Assembly: GCA_903839965.1 (NCBI GenBank)
Contig: CAIMEK010000186.1
Location: 1-8,706 of the forward strand
DNA: 8,706 bases
Direction of reading: 5' to 3'
From: an uncultured Acetobacteraceae bacterium
GTDB lineage: Bacteria > Pseudomonadota > Alphaproteobacteria > Acetobacterales > Acetobacteraceae
In this document: positions 1 through 5,520 of the stretch, in pieces
How positions within the stretch are numbered: position 1 is the stretch's first letter
How the letters are laid out: every line of letters starts with the position of its first letter
Notes under the pieces: model-generated
Databases searched by the model: none
What the model was told of the DNA's origin: nothing
What the model saw: the letters and a program-made list of their open reading frames with translations, nothing else
Program-made: the position numbers and the translations under genes

Positions 1-232
1 CGGCGCGGCGGCGTTCGATGGCGCCGGCGAGTTCGTCCTTGAGCGCATTCAGCGCGGCGCCGCGGGCGCGGCGTTCTTCGGGCGCGGCGCGGCCGAGTTC
101 CTTGAGCAGCGCGGTGAGGCGGCCGTTCTTGCCGAGCACGCCGACGCGCACGGCGTCCCAGGCGCGCAGGTCGGCGGCGGCGGCGAGGGCCGCGTCGGTT
201 TCGGTCTTCAGGGTGAGCAGATCGTCCGTCAT
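1..232 (-). CDS. pheS: Phenylalanine-tRNA ligase alpha subunit, N-terminal part (cut by window edge)
   Basis: This is the first 77 codons of the alpha subunit of the cytoplasmic alpha2beta2 phenylalanyl-tRNA synthetase, which charges tRNA-Phe. The ATG is at 232 and the reading frame runs open to the window edge. The visible residues are the N-terminal arm that precedes the catalytic core: an Ala/Arg/Glu-rich helical stretch with the family signature VRVGVLGKNGRLTALLKELG at about residues 28-47, followed by PEERRARG. No catalytic motifs are in view because they lie beyond the left edge. A purine-rich GGACAGGA sits just before the ATG. The gene follows rplT by 99 bp on the same strand, the usual order in proteobacteria, with a terminator-like hairpin in the gap. 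Identification rests on the signature and the neighbourhood. Confidence 0.93.
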   Translation of the reverse strand, partial: MTDDLLTLKTETDAALAAAADLRAWDAVRVGVLGKNGRLTALLKELGRAAPEERRARGAALNALKDELAGAIERRRA

Positions 233-247
233 TGTCCTGTCCGTGCG

Positions 248-275
248 AAAAAGGCCGCCCTGCGCGGGCGGCCCT
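248..275 (-). terminator. Intrinsic-terminator-like hairpin between rplT and pheS
   Basis: Read on the minus strand, a perfect 8-bp GC stem (GGCCGCCC/GGGCGGCC, plus-strand arms 253-260 and 266-273, 5-nt loop) is followed directly by five T residues (252-248). It lies 16 bp before the pheS ATG and about 57 bp after the rplT stop, so transcripts from the rpmI promoter must cross it to reach pheS. It may partly end the ribosomal-protein transcript or act as an attenuator. No ATG-started leader peptide is seen in the gap. Confidence 0.75.
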
Positions 276-331
276 TTGCGTGATCGATCGTTGGGGTCCC
301 TGACGAGGCGCGAGCGGGCGCCCGGGGAGCT

Positions 332-688
332 TTACGAAAGAGCGGCCTGCACCTTCTTGACGATTTCGCCGAACGAGGCGGGATCGTCGTAGGCGATGGC
401 GGCCAGCACTTTGCGGTCCATCTCGATCCCGGCGCTCTTCAGCCCGGCGATAAATCGGGAATAGGTGAGGCCGTGTTCGCGCACGGCGGCGTTGATGCGC
501 TGGATCCAGAGGCCGCGGAACTCGCGCTTCTTCACCCGGCGGTCGCGGTAGGCATACTGGAGGGACTTCTCCAGCCGCTCGAGCGCGATGCGGTAGTTGG
601 TGGAAGAGCGGCCCCGGAAGCCCTTGGAGGCGTCGATGACCTTCTTGTGGCGGGCGTGGGTGGTAACGCCCCGTTTGACGCGTGCCAT
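332..688 (-). CDS. rplT: 50S ribosomal protein L20
   Basis: This encodes the 118-residue large-subunit protein L20, which binds 23S rRNA early in 50S assembly. The sequence is full length and typical: MARVKRGVTTHARHKKV at the start, the basic GFRGRSSTNYRIA segment at about 23-35, YAYRDRRVKKREFRGLWIQR at about 43-62, and a C-terminal globular part ending in ALS. An in-frame start further upstream at 724 would add 12 unrelated residues. The start at 688 is preferred because it begins with the conserved MARVKRG and has a strong GAGGAG ribosome-binding site. That site overlaps the rpmI stop codon (TGAGGAG), so translation of the two genes is likely coupled. In several bacteria L20 represses its own operon by binding the leader mRNA. 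No such structure could be shown here. Confidence 0.97.
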   Translation of the reverse strand: MARVKRGVTTHARHKKVIDASKGFRGRSSTNYRIALERLEKSLQYAYRDRRVKKREFRGLWIQRINAAVREHGLTYSRFIAGLKSAGIEMDRKVLAAIAYDDPASFGEIVKKVQAALS

Positions 689-699
689 GTGTGCTCTCC

Positions 700-903
700 T
701 CAGTCCAGCCCGTAGGGGGCCCACTGCTTGACGGTGATGCCGTCGGCGTGGGTGAGGGTTTGGCTGCCGCGGTTCTGGCGCTTCATCTTCTGCGAGCGGT
801 TGATGAGGCCATGGCGCTTCTTGCCTGGGCCGGCGAGGACTTTGCCGGTGGCGGTGATCTTGAAGCGTTTCTTGACAGACGACTTGGTTTTCAGTTTGGG
901 CAT
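700..903 (-). CDS. rpmI: 50S ribosomal protein L35
   Basis: This is the small basic large-subunit protein L35 (67 residues). It begins with the family signature MPKLKTKSSVKKRFK and continues with the conserved core TGKVLAGPGKKRHGL and RSQKMKRQNRG, ending in WAPYGLD. A longer in-frame reading from 960 adds 19 residues unlike the family. The ATG at 903 is right because AGGAG lies 6 bases upstream (910-914). It is the first gene of a leftward rpmI-rplT-pheS unit; its stop and the rplT start are 11 bases apart. In many bacteria infC directly precedes rpmI. Here the upstream neighbour is instead a divergent tRNA-Ser gene, and the unit has its own promoter at 988-1016. Confidence 0.97.
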   Translation of the reverse strand: MPKLKTKSSVKKRFKITATGKVLAGPGKKRHGLINRSQKMKRQNRGSQTLTHADGITVKQWAPYGLD

Positions 904-987
904 TTGGGTCTCCTGAGCTGTGACCTGCCGTGCGCAGGCGTCGCGGCCGGGCATGCCCACACAGGCCCGGCGCGCAAACGAGGCGGG

Positions 988-1016
988 CTTATAGCTGCGG
1001 TGGGGCGGGGGTGCAA
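988..1016 (-). promoter_or_regulatory. Sigma70-type promoter for rpmI-rplT(-pheS)
   Basis: On the minus strand TTGCAC (1016-1011) and TATAAG (993-988) are separated by exactly 17 bp, close to the sigma70 consensus. The -10 box ends 84 bp before the rpmI ATG, leaving room for a short leader of about 78 nt. No other good candidate is seen between rpmI and the tRNA. Confidence 0.75.
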
Positions 1017-1048
1017 GGCGGTCGGGCGGCCGCCGGGCGGCATGGACA

Positions 1049-1077
1049 TTGCGGCGGGGCGAGGCAGTCCCTATAAG
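1049..1077 (+). promoter_or_regulatory. Sigma70-type promoter for tRNA-Ser
   Basis: TTGCGG (1049-1054) and TATAAG (1072-1077) are 17 bp apart, and the mature tRNA starts 20 bp after the -10 box. The stretch right after the -10 box (GGCGCGGCGCC) is very GC-rich, as is usual for discriminators of stable-RNA promoters under stringent control. It lies back to back with the rpmI promoter, which uses the same TATAAG and 17-bp spacing. Confidence 0.72.
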
Positions 1078-1096
1078 GCGCGGCGCCGCTGGGCTG

Positions 1097-1185
<89 letters not shown>

Positions 1186-1224
1186 ATCAATATGTATAAT
1201 CAATCACTTAAGTCGCAGAGTAGA

Positions 1225-1248
1225 TTTTGACCTACGTTTTGACCTACG
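1225..1248. repeat. Perfect 12-bp tandem direct repeat
   Basis: TTTTGACCTACG occurs twice without a gap (1225-1236 and 1237-1248), 40 bp behind the tRNA-Ser CCA. Spacing close to one helical turn and position beside a tRNA 3' end would suit integrase arm-type binding sites, but no integrase gene is present to support this. Confidence 0.85.
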
Positions 1249-1460
1249 TGCCAGGGCGCGGTTGAGCTTCTCGTGGTCCGCGCACGTTATCTCGTCCCTC
1301 GGGATGCAGTCGGTACGGATGCGAAGCCCAGCGGCGGCGGTCACAACGTGCGGCGAAGCGCCGACGCTGCGCTGGCGACATCGTCTCGCCCTGATATGTT
1401 CGCGTGTTCGCTGAAAGTGGTTGCGGGAGGCACGTAACCCCTCATCTCAAACCCGCTTTC

Positions 1461-1509
1461 CCGCCCTTTCACGGCGGTAACGGGGGTTCGATTCCCCCAC
1501 GGGACGCCA
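1461..1509 (+). pseudogene. 3' half of a tRNA-Glu(UUC) gene
   Basis: The 49 bp give the complete 3' part of a tRNA-Glu: anticodon stem CCGCC/GGCGG (1461-1465, 1473-1477), loop CTTTCAC with anticodon TTC at 1468-1470, variable TAAC, T arm GGGGG-TTCGATT-CCCCC (1482-1498), 3' acceptor strand ACGGGAC (1499-1505), discriminator G and CCA (1507-1509). It is very close to the matching part of the well-known E. coli tRNA-Glu. The 27 bases upstream do not supply the expected 5' half (acceptor GTCCCGT and D arm), so no functional tRNA can form. Such 3' fragments are the usual mark left where a tyrosine-integrase element recombined in a tRNA anticodon region, so this is best read as an attachment-site remnant. 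Confidence 0.88.
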
Positions 1510-1556
1510 AGCGATTTCAACTACTTAGACATTGAGATCGGCTACCGCTGCCGGTC

Positions 1557-1575
1557 ATACGGCAAATATACGGCA
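1557..1575. repeat. Direct repeat ATACGGCA, 11-bp period
   Basis: ATACGGCA at 1557-1564 and again at 1568-1575, separated by AAT, about one helical turn apart and 48 bp behind the tRNA-Glu fragment. It could be a pair of integrase or excisionase binding sites of the lost element. It is short, so chance cannot be excluded. Confidence 0.5.
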
Positions 1576-1726
1576 TGGATGCTACCGGACGGATTGGAAT
1601 TTGCGGGGCTGCGGTCCCCAGTGACCGGCCTGTGATCGCTCCCACACATGTCTCGCTCTTGGCCGAATATCAGTCGGTTGCCTAAGCTGCACAAGAAGCC
1701 GGATACAAGCCTCTTTGGATAGATGT

Positions 1727-1758
1727 GGAGGTCCGATCAGATGAGTGGCGCCCCTTAG
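1727..1758 (+). promoter_or_regulatory. Ribosome-binding site and five-codon reading frame before the MFS gene
   Basis: GGAGG (1727-1731) lies 9 bases before ATG 1741, the best spacing in the area. That ATG reads MSGAP and then TAG (1756-1758), which nearly touches ATG 1760 of the MFS frame (TAGCATG). Either this is a tiny leader that couples into the MFS gene, or one extra base, for example in the C run at 1751-1754, has split the original start from its gene. Confidence 0.5.
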
Positions 1759-2950
1759 CATGTTCGCCACCTCTTCGCAGTCGCCGGCCGTTCCTTCCGT
1801 TGTGATGGCGTTGCTGCCGATCCTGGTGGCGGTCTTCACCGCCTACCTGGTCATCGGCCTCGCGATGCCTGTCATCCCGCTGCATGTGCACCAGCGCCTC
1901 GGACTCGGCACCTTCGTGGTTGGCCTTGTCGCCGGCAGCCAGTTCGGGGCGACGCTGATTTCGCGCGTGTGGTCGGGCCGCCACGCCGATACCCGTGGCG
2001 CCAAGCACGCCATCGTTGCCGGCCTGCTCGCTGCTGCCGCGGCGGGACTCTTCTACCTTCTATCGCTCGGCTTTGTCGGCACTCCGGCGACATCGGTCAC
2101 GATCCTGCTGCTGGGCCGGGCTCTGCTCGGAGGGGCAGAGAGCTTCATCATCTCGGGCGCGCTGGCCTGGGGGCTGGCACTCGCGGGGACGCAGAACGCG
2201 GGCAAGGTCATGGCCTGGGTCGGAACGGCAATGTACGTCGCCTATGCCATCGGCGCGCCAGCCGGCACCGCGCTTTATTCCGGCCACGGCTTCGTGGCAA
2301 TCGCGCTCGCAACGACGCTGGTCCCGGTTGGCACCCTGCTACTGGTCACGCCGCTTCGTCCGATCCCGCCACGGCCCCATGTTCGTCCACCCTTCACCAG
2401 GGTGCTCGGTGCTGTCTGGGTGCCGGGTCTCGGCTTGGCGTTGAGCAGCGTCGGCTTCGGTGCGATCACAACGTTCATCGTGCTGCTGTTCGCGCAGCAT
2501 GGGTGGAGCCTGGCTTGGCTGGCCCTGACGGCGGTCAGTGCCGCCTTCGTGGCCGGGCGCCTCGCCTTCGGCCATCTACCAGACAAGATCGGCGGCACCA
2601 GGGTCGCCTTGGCTTGCATTCTGATCGAAGCGGCGGGCCAGATGCTGATCTGGCTCGCGTCTTCGTCAATGCTGGCATTGGCCGGAGCAGCGCTCACTGG
2701 CCTCGGCTACTCGCTCGTCTTCCCCGGTTTCGGCGTGGAAGCGGTGCGTCGTGCGCCGCCGCAGAGCCGAGGTCTCGTTATGGGCGCCTACACCGGCTTC
2801 CTGGACCTGGCGCTGGGCCTCGCCAGCCCAGTGCTCGGGCTGATCGCGAGTTGGGCCGGCCTGGACTCGGTGTTCCTCGCCAGCATGCTGGTCGTGCTCT
2901 GCGCCGCAGCCATCGCGATCCGCCTTCTCTATGAGCCGTCTTCCGCCTGA
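1745..2950 (+). CDS. MFS exporter, YhhS/YfcJ family
   Basis: A 401-residue, very hydrophobic inner-membrane protein with the twelve-helix layout of the major facilitator superfamily, probably a proton-driven exporter. The loop after helix 2 carries a motif-A-like SGRHADTRGAK (78-88) and the second half a related GRLAFGHLPDKIGG (271-284). The stretch GLGYSLVFPGFGVEAV (319-334) is typical of the YhhS/YfcJ group, and similarity to E. coli YhhS runs over nearly the whole length. YhhS-type proteins have been linked to sugar or drug efflux, but the substrate here is unknown. The chosen start is GTG 1745, 13 bases behind GGAGG (1727-1731). ATG 1760 and ATG 1805 are alternatives. ATG 1741 is better spaced from GGAGG but opens a frame that stops after five codons. 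The first helix starts near residue 20, so all these starts keep the membrane part. Confidence 0.88.
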   Translation: MAPLSMFATSSQSPAVPSVVMALLPILVAVFTAYLVIGLAMPVIPLHVHQRLGLGTFVVGLVAGSQFGATLISRVWSGRHADTRGAKHAIVAGLLAAAAAGLFYLLSLGFVGTPATSVTILLLGRALLGGAESFIISGALAWGLALAGTQNAGKVMAWVGTAMYVAYAIGAPAGTALYSGHGFVAIALATTLVPVGTLLLVTPLRPIPPRPHVRPPFTRVLGAVWVPGLGLALSSVGFGAITTFIVLLFAQHGWSLAWLALTAVSAAFVAGRLAFGHLPDKIGGTRVALACILIEAAGQMLIWLASSSMLALAGAALTGLGYSLVFPGFGVEAVRRAPPQSRGLVMGAYTGFLDLALGLASPVLGLIASWAGLDSVFLASMLVVLCAAAIAIRLLYEPSSA

Positions 2951-3163
2951 TTGCGCCGTTGATCTACGCTGCTTGCAGCAGGTAGCAGCGGTGCCACAAC
3001 TGCTGGCTGATGCCCTGGATGGCTTGGAAATGGACCCGGTGAAGGTTGTACCGCCGCACCAGTCCGCTACTTGGCCGTGTCGGGCCGTCGGCTTCCAGGG
3101 GCCAGGGCGACTGTCAGTCACAAGCGCTTTGGTGGGCGTCAACCGCCACATAGGCCAGCCAGC
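2951..3163. other. Stretch between MFS gene and hydrolase pseudogene, possible gene remnant
   Basis: No intact gene is seen. On the minus strand, 2964-3113 reads as 49 residues without a start, ending in RCYLLQAA and a TAG stop, with nearly every codon in the RYNLHRVHFQAIQG part ending in G or C. That looks like a real C-terminal coding remnant, but the family is not recognised. Its upstream limit is the TGA at 3114-3116. No clear terminator for the MFS gene was found. Confidence 0.35.
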
Positions 3164-3637
3164 TCACTGCCCCAGGATCCCTTCGGCAATCGGCACCACC
3201 GCGATCCTCGATGCCGTAATAGCCATGGGGCGACAGCGTCTCGCACGGCGAGCTTCGGGACATCACGCTAGCTACCACGATGATCTGCCGCACCGGCGCG
3301 TGCGAAAGCGCCGCCAGCCCAGTTTCGGTCGAGCCGAATGGGCTTTCCCGATACGCGTCGTCGCGGTTGTGCAGCAGCAGCGCCGGCACGGCGATGCGAT
3401 CAAGTGACACCAGACGCAACACGTCGGGCCAGATGGTAGAGGTCAACACCAGGCCGGTCACCTGACCAGGTCCTAACCGCGCGGCGACGCTGGCCGCGGT
3501 GATAGTCCCGCGGCTGGTGCCGACCAGCCACACCGGCACATCGGGCGTGGGCTAAGCGTAATGACGTCGCGGGCTGCAGCCGGGAGGGCGACAGCATCGA
3601 ACAGAATAGCAAGGACACAAATGCAAAACGGTTTCAT
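3164..3637 (-). pseudogene. Broken secreted alpha/beta-hydrolase
   Basis: The ATG at 3637 opens a signal peptide (MKPFCICVLAILF, then VALPAAA with likely cleavage before RD). After about 28 residues the frame leaves the gene. The hydrolase part resumes in another frame at about 3545 with DVPVWLVGTSRGT, whose GTSRG is the nucleophile elbow. It continues with LLLHNRDDAYRESP, which probably holds the acid residue, and PCETLSPHGYYGIE, which probably holds the catalytic His. Just after GIEDR a single extra base shifts the frame; in the next frame the natural end VVPIAEGILGQ and a TGA at 3164-3166 follow. The segment normally lying between signal peptide and nucleophile elbow, roughly a hundred residues in such proteins, is missing. 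Deletion plus frameshift make this a dead gene. Its former substrate is unknown. Confidence 0.8.
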
Positions 3638-3747
3638 CGCGCGATGAATGAGGTCGACCATCATTTGCCTCATGGGTGACGTTCCGCGTTGCGCTGACAG
3701 GATAGAACCGGCCTGACGCGGCGCTCAATCGCCGGTCCTGCTCTGTC

Positions 3748-4704
3748 TCAGCCCTTGACGGCCTGCGCCGCGATCCGGGAAATCTCATCGAACTTGGGGC
3801 CGCGGGTCGGAATGTCGATGTGGAAGACCTCGGCAATGACCTGCGTCCAGCCATGGATGAAGTACGTCCAGCCATCCTCCACCTTGAGCGAGCGGCCCTT
3901 CTCCTGGCGCCGGGCATGGTCGAGGAACACGAGTTCGCCCCGGTAGTTCAACTCCCACACGAGGCCGTTTTCCGGAAAGTAGGCGGCATCCGTGAGGGGA
4001 GAGCCTGGGGCGTCCTTGCCCAGGCCGGTCGCGTTGATCACCAGTGATCCCGGCTTGAGACTCGCAACAAGGCGGTCGTTGACCAGGGCATCCGGCGCGA
4101 GCACGTACTCCACCGGAACACGGGTCGGGTCGAACCTGGCGTGGATCGCCTGAATGGCATCCAGCCTCGGCCTGCTGCGGTTCGACACGATAATGCGGGA
4201 AGGCACGTCGAGTCCCCGATGCTCGCGCATCAGGTTCCAGGTGATGGCGATAGTGGAGCCGCCTGCCCCGATGGACAGCACCTCGGCGCCCGCGCGCGCG
4301 AAATATTGGTCCGGAACGAAGGCCTCCATCGCGAGACCGGACGAGATCGGATCCTTGGCATGACAGATGAGCTTGCCGTTCCGCTTCGAAATGCAGCTTG
4401 TCTCCTGCATGAGCATCGCGTGCGGATCGATCTCGTCGAACATGTCGCGGCAGGCGCGAAACAGGTCGATCTTATGGGTGGTGACGAGGGCGCCCCGGGT
4501 GAGCGGGTCCGAACGAATGAACGCCACCGCCTCGCGGTAAGCGCCTGGGTCGGCGTGCGGGGCAAAGTCCATTCCCTGGATGGCTGCATCCGCGATGCCA
4601 AGGAATTTGGCCCATTCCGGGAACACCTTCATGATCGAACTCTTGGCGGTCGTCACCCCTATGAAGTAAAGCACGGGGCGGGTCGCTGCGCTGTACTTTC
4701 CCAA
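3748..4704 (-). CDS. Shikimate-dehydrogenase-family (AroE-like) oxidoreductase
   Basis: A 318-residue cytoplasmic NAD(P)-dependent oxidoreductase with the two-domain AroE fold. The substrate domain shows GVTTAKSS (16-23), GALVTTHK (71-78) with the catalytic Lys78, and CHAKDP with the catalytic Asp118. The cofactor domain shows SIGAGGS (144-150) and SNRSRPR (174-180), whose Arg pattern suits NADP(H), then INATGLG (223-229). Compared with true AroE, the Asn of the AVNT motif appears to be Glu101 and the C-terminal Gln appears to be His284, so shikimate is an unlikely substrate. The family includes NADPH-dependent 5-ketofructose reductases of acetic acid bacteria, and a keto-sugar substrate would suit the neighbours. 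The start is TTG 4704, chosen because AAGGAG lies 9 bases upstream. It follows the cupin isomerase gene by 85 bp and is probably co-transcribed with it. Confidence 0.8.
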   Translation of the reverse strand: MGKYSAATRPVLYFIGVTTAKSSIMKVFPEWAKFLGIADAAIQGMDFAPHADPGAYREAVAFIRSDPLTRGALVTTHKIDLFRACRDMFDEIDPHAMLMQETSCISKRNGKLICHAKDPISSGLAMEAFVPDQYFARAGAEVLSIGAGGSTIAITWNLMREHRGLDVPSRIIVSNRSRPRLDAIQAIHARFDPTRVPVEYVLAPDALVNDRLVASLKPGSLVINATGLGKDAPGSPLTDAAYFPENGLVWELNYRGELVFLDHARRQEKGRSLKVEDGWTYFIHGWTQVIAEVFHIDIPTRGPKFDEISRIAAQAVKG

Positions 4705-4789
4705 GATCGGTTTCTCCTTGTCTGATCAGCGGGCCCTTTCGCTGCGGGGAGCGTCGTTCCCATAGCGAAGGGCACGCGTATCAACACTG

Positions 4790-5407
4790 TCAGCGCAGCA
4801 GCGCCGCGACCTCTTCCGCCGAACGTTCCCGATAATCCGGGTTGGCGACGGCCTTCCAGCCACCGTTGCCGTCCTCGACCACGCGCATCCGCATGCCCCC
4901 GGACCCGACGATGATCCCATAGTCCTGACCTGAATCGGCCGGGTAGGTAAACATCATGACCAGATCATCCGGGCCGATGTTGACTGAGCGGTGGATCCAG
5001 TATGGCGGGACGTAGCAAATGGCATGAGGCTCGATAACGATCGCCCGCGTTTCACCGGCCGGTGATTCCATCAGCATGACGCCGCGTCCCCGCTGCCCGT
5101 AGTAAATCTCGGGGCGGCTGGCCGTGGCGTGGATGTGGCCGCGCGTCATGAAGAATTCCTGTCCGACCTTGCCCGGGACCATCCGGGTGATCCCGAAAAT
5201 GAGATCGCCCGGCGTATCGTTCGGTCGGAATTCGGTGACTTCGTAAACGATGTTGTTGGCGCGGGAGCCGGCCATCAGGTCGTAGGCGGCGTGATCCGCG
5301 TAGAGGCCCGCGAGATCGCCGAACTTCTTGGTGTATCGGCCGGTCGCGCCGACGAGCGTGCCCGTTTCAAGTGCCACCCGGCAGCAGACGGGCTCGCGAA
5401 TTTCCAT
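4790..5407 (-). CDS. Cupin-type phosphoglucose isomerase homologue
   Basis: A 205-residue single-domain cupin of the archaeal-type glucose-6-phosphate isomerase family, a metal enzyme that interconverts aldose and ketose phosphates. The match runs from REPVCCRVALETG at the start to a C-terminal NPDYRER. The metal ligands are all present: His91 and His93 in TRGHIH, Glu100 in RPEIYY, and His139 in YVPPYWIHRSVN. They sit three positions later than the corresponding residues of the Pyrococcus furiosus enzyme, with the same spacing. The ATG at 5407 has GAGG 8 bases upstream. The gene leads a leftward pair with the AroE-like gene and faces a sugar kinase gene across about 110 bp. In a bacterium this cupin is more likely to serve a special sugar pathway than central glycolysis, so its true substrate may be another sugar or sugar phosphate. 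Confidence 0.88.
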   Translation of the reverse strand: MEIREPVCCRVALETGTLVGATGRYTKKFGDLAGLYADHAAYDLMAGSRANNIVYEVTEFRPNDTPGDLIFGITRMVPGKVGQEFFMTRGHIHATASRPEIYYGQRGRGVMLMESPAGETRAIVIEPHAICYVPPYWIHRSVNIGPDDLVMMFTYPADSGQDYGIIVGSGGMRMRVVEDGNGGWKAVANPDYRERSAEEVAALLR

Positions 5408-5473
5408 CAGACTGGCCTCGAGAAATCAGCAGCGAGACTGCGCGATCAGCGTTCCAAACGATCGGTGACGCTA

Positions 5474-5490
5474 ATGGGAAATGTGCCCAT
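5474..5490. promoter_or_regulatory. Possible operator in the divergent kinase/isomerase gap
   Basis: ATGGG-N7-CCCAT (5474-5478 and 5486-5490) is a short inverted repeat lying between the two divergent gene pairs, where a shared regulator would bind. It is only 5 bp per arm and no regulator gene is in view. No convincing -35/-10 pair was found on either strand in the gap. Confidence 0.25.
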
Positions 5491-5520
5491 GCGCCACGAT
5501 TTTTGAAAAGGAACTCTTTC

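Larger units (their letters stand above)
1186..1744. other. Gene-poor scar region behind tRNA-Ser
   Basis: No convincing protein gene is seen in these 559 bp. The stretch starts with about 45 AT-rich bases, unlike the surrounding GC-rich DNA. It then carries a 12-bp tandem repeat (1225-1248), the 3' half of a tRNA-Glu gene (1461-1509) and a spaced 8-bp repeat (1557-1575). The end of the region provides the ribosome-binding site of the MFS gene. The minus strand between about 1207 and 1440 has short readable stretches rich in Arg and Lys, but none has a family signature. The mix of tRNA pieces and repeats fits a decayed end of an integrative element. Confidence 0.6.

Noticed and set aside
1244..1381. 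Minus-strand 45-residue frame beginning MSPAQRRRF
   Set aside because: It has no clear ribosome-binding site, its end falls in the tandem repeat, and beyond the first residues it reads as low-complexity Arg/Pro sequence. Another frame of the same stretch looks no worse, so a gene cannot be supported.
1461..1509. tmRNA 3' end
   Set aside because: The anticodon stem-loop with CTTTCAC and the pairing pattern fit tRNA-Glu, and the anticodon arm would not be there in tmRNA.
1678..1707. TTGCCT with GATACA as a promoter for the MFS gene
   Set aside because: An 18-bp spacer and a poor -10 box; not better than chance in this region.
1969..2934. Long plus-strand frame inside the MFS gene
   Set aside because: It reads Arg/His/Gly-rich sequence without motifs and overlaps a clear membrane transporter in another frame.
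3707..3736. ACCGGC/GCCGGT hairpin behind the AroE-like gene
   Set aside because: A 6-bp stem with an 18-nt loop and no T run is too weak to call a terminator.
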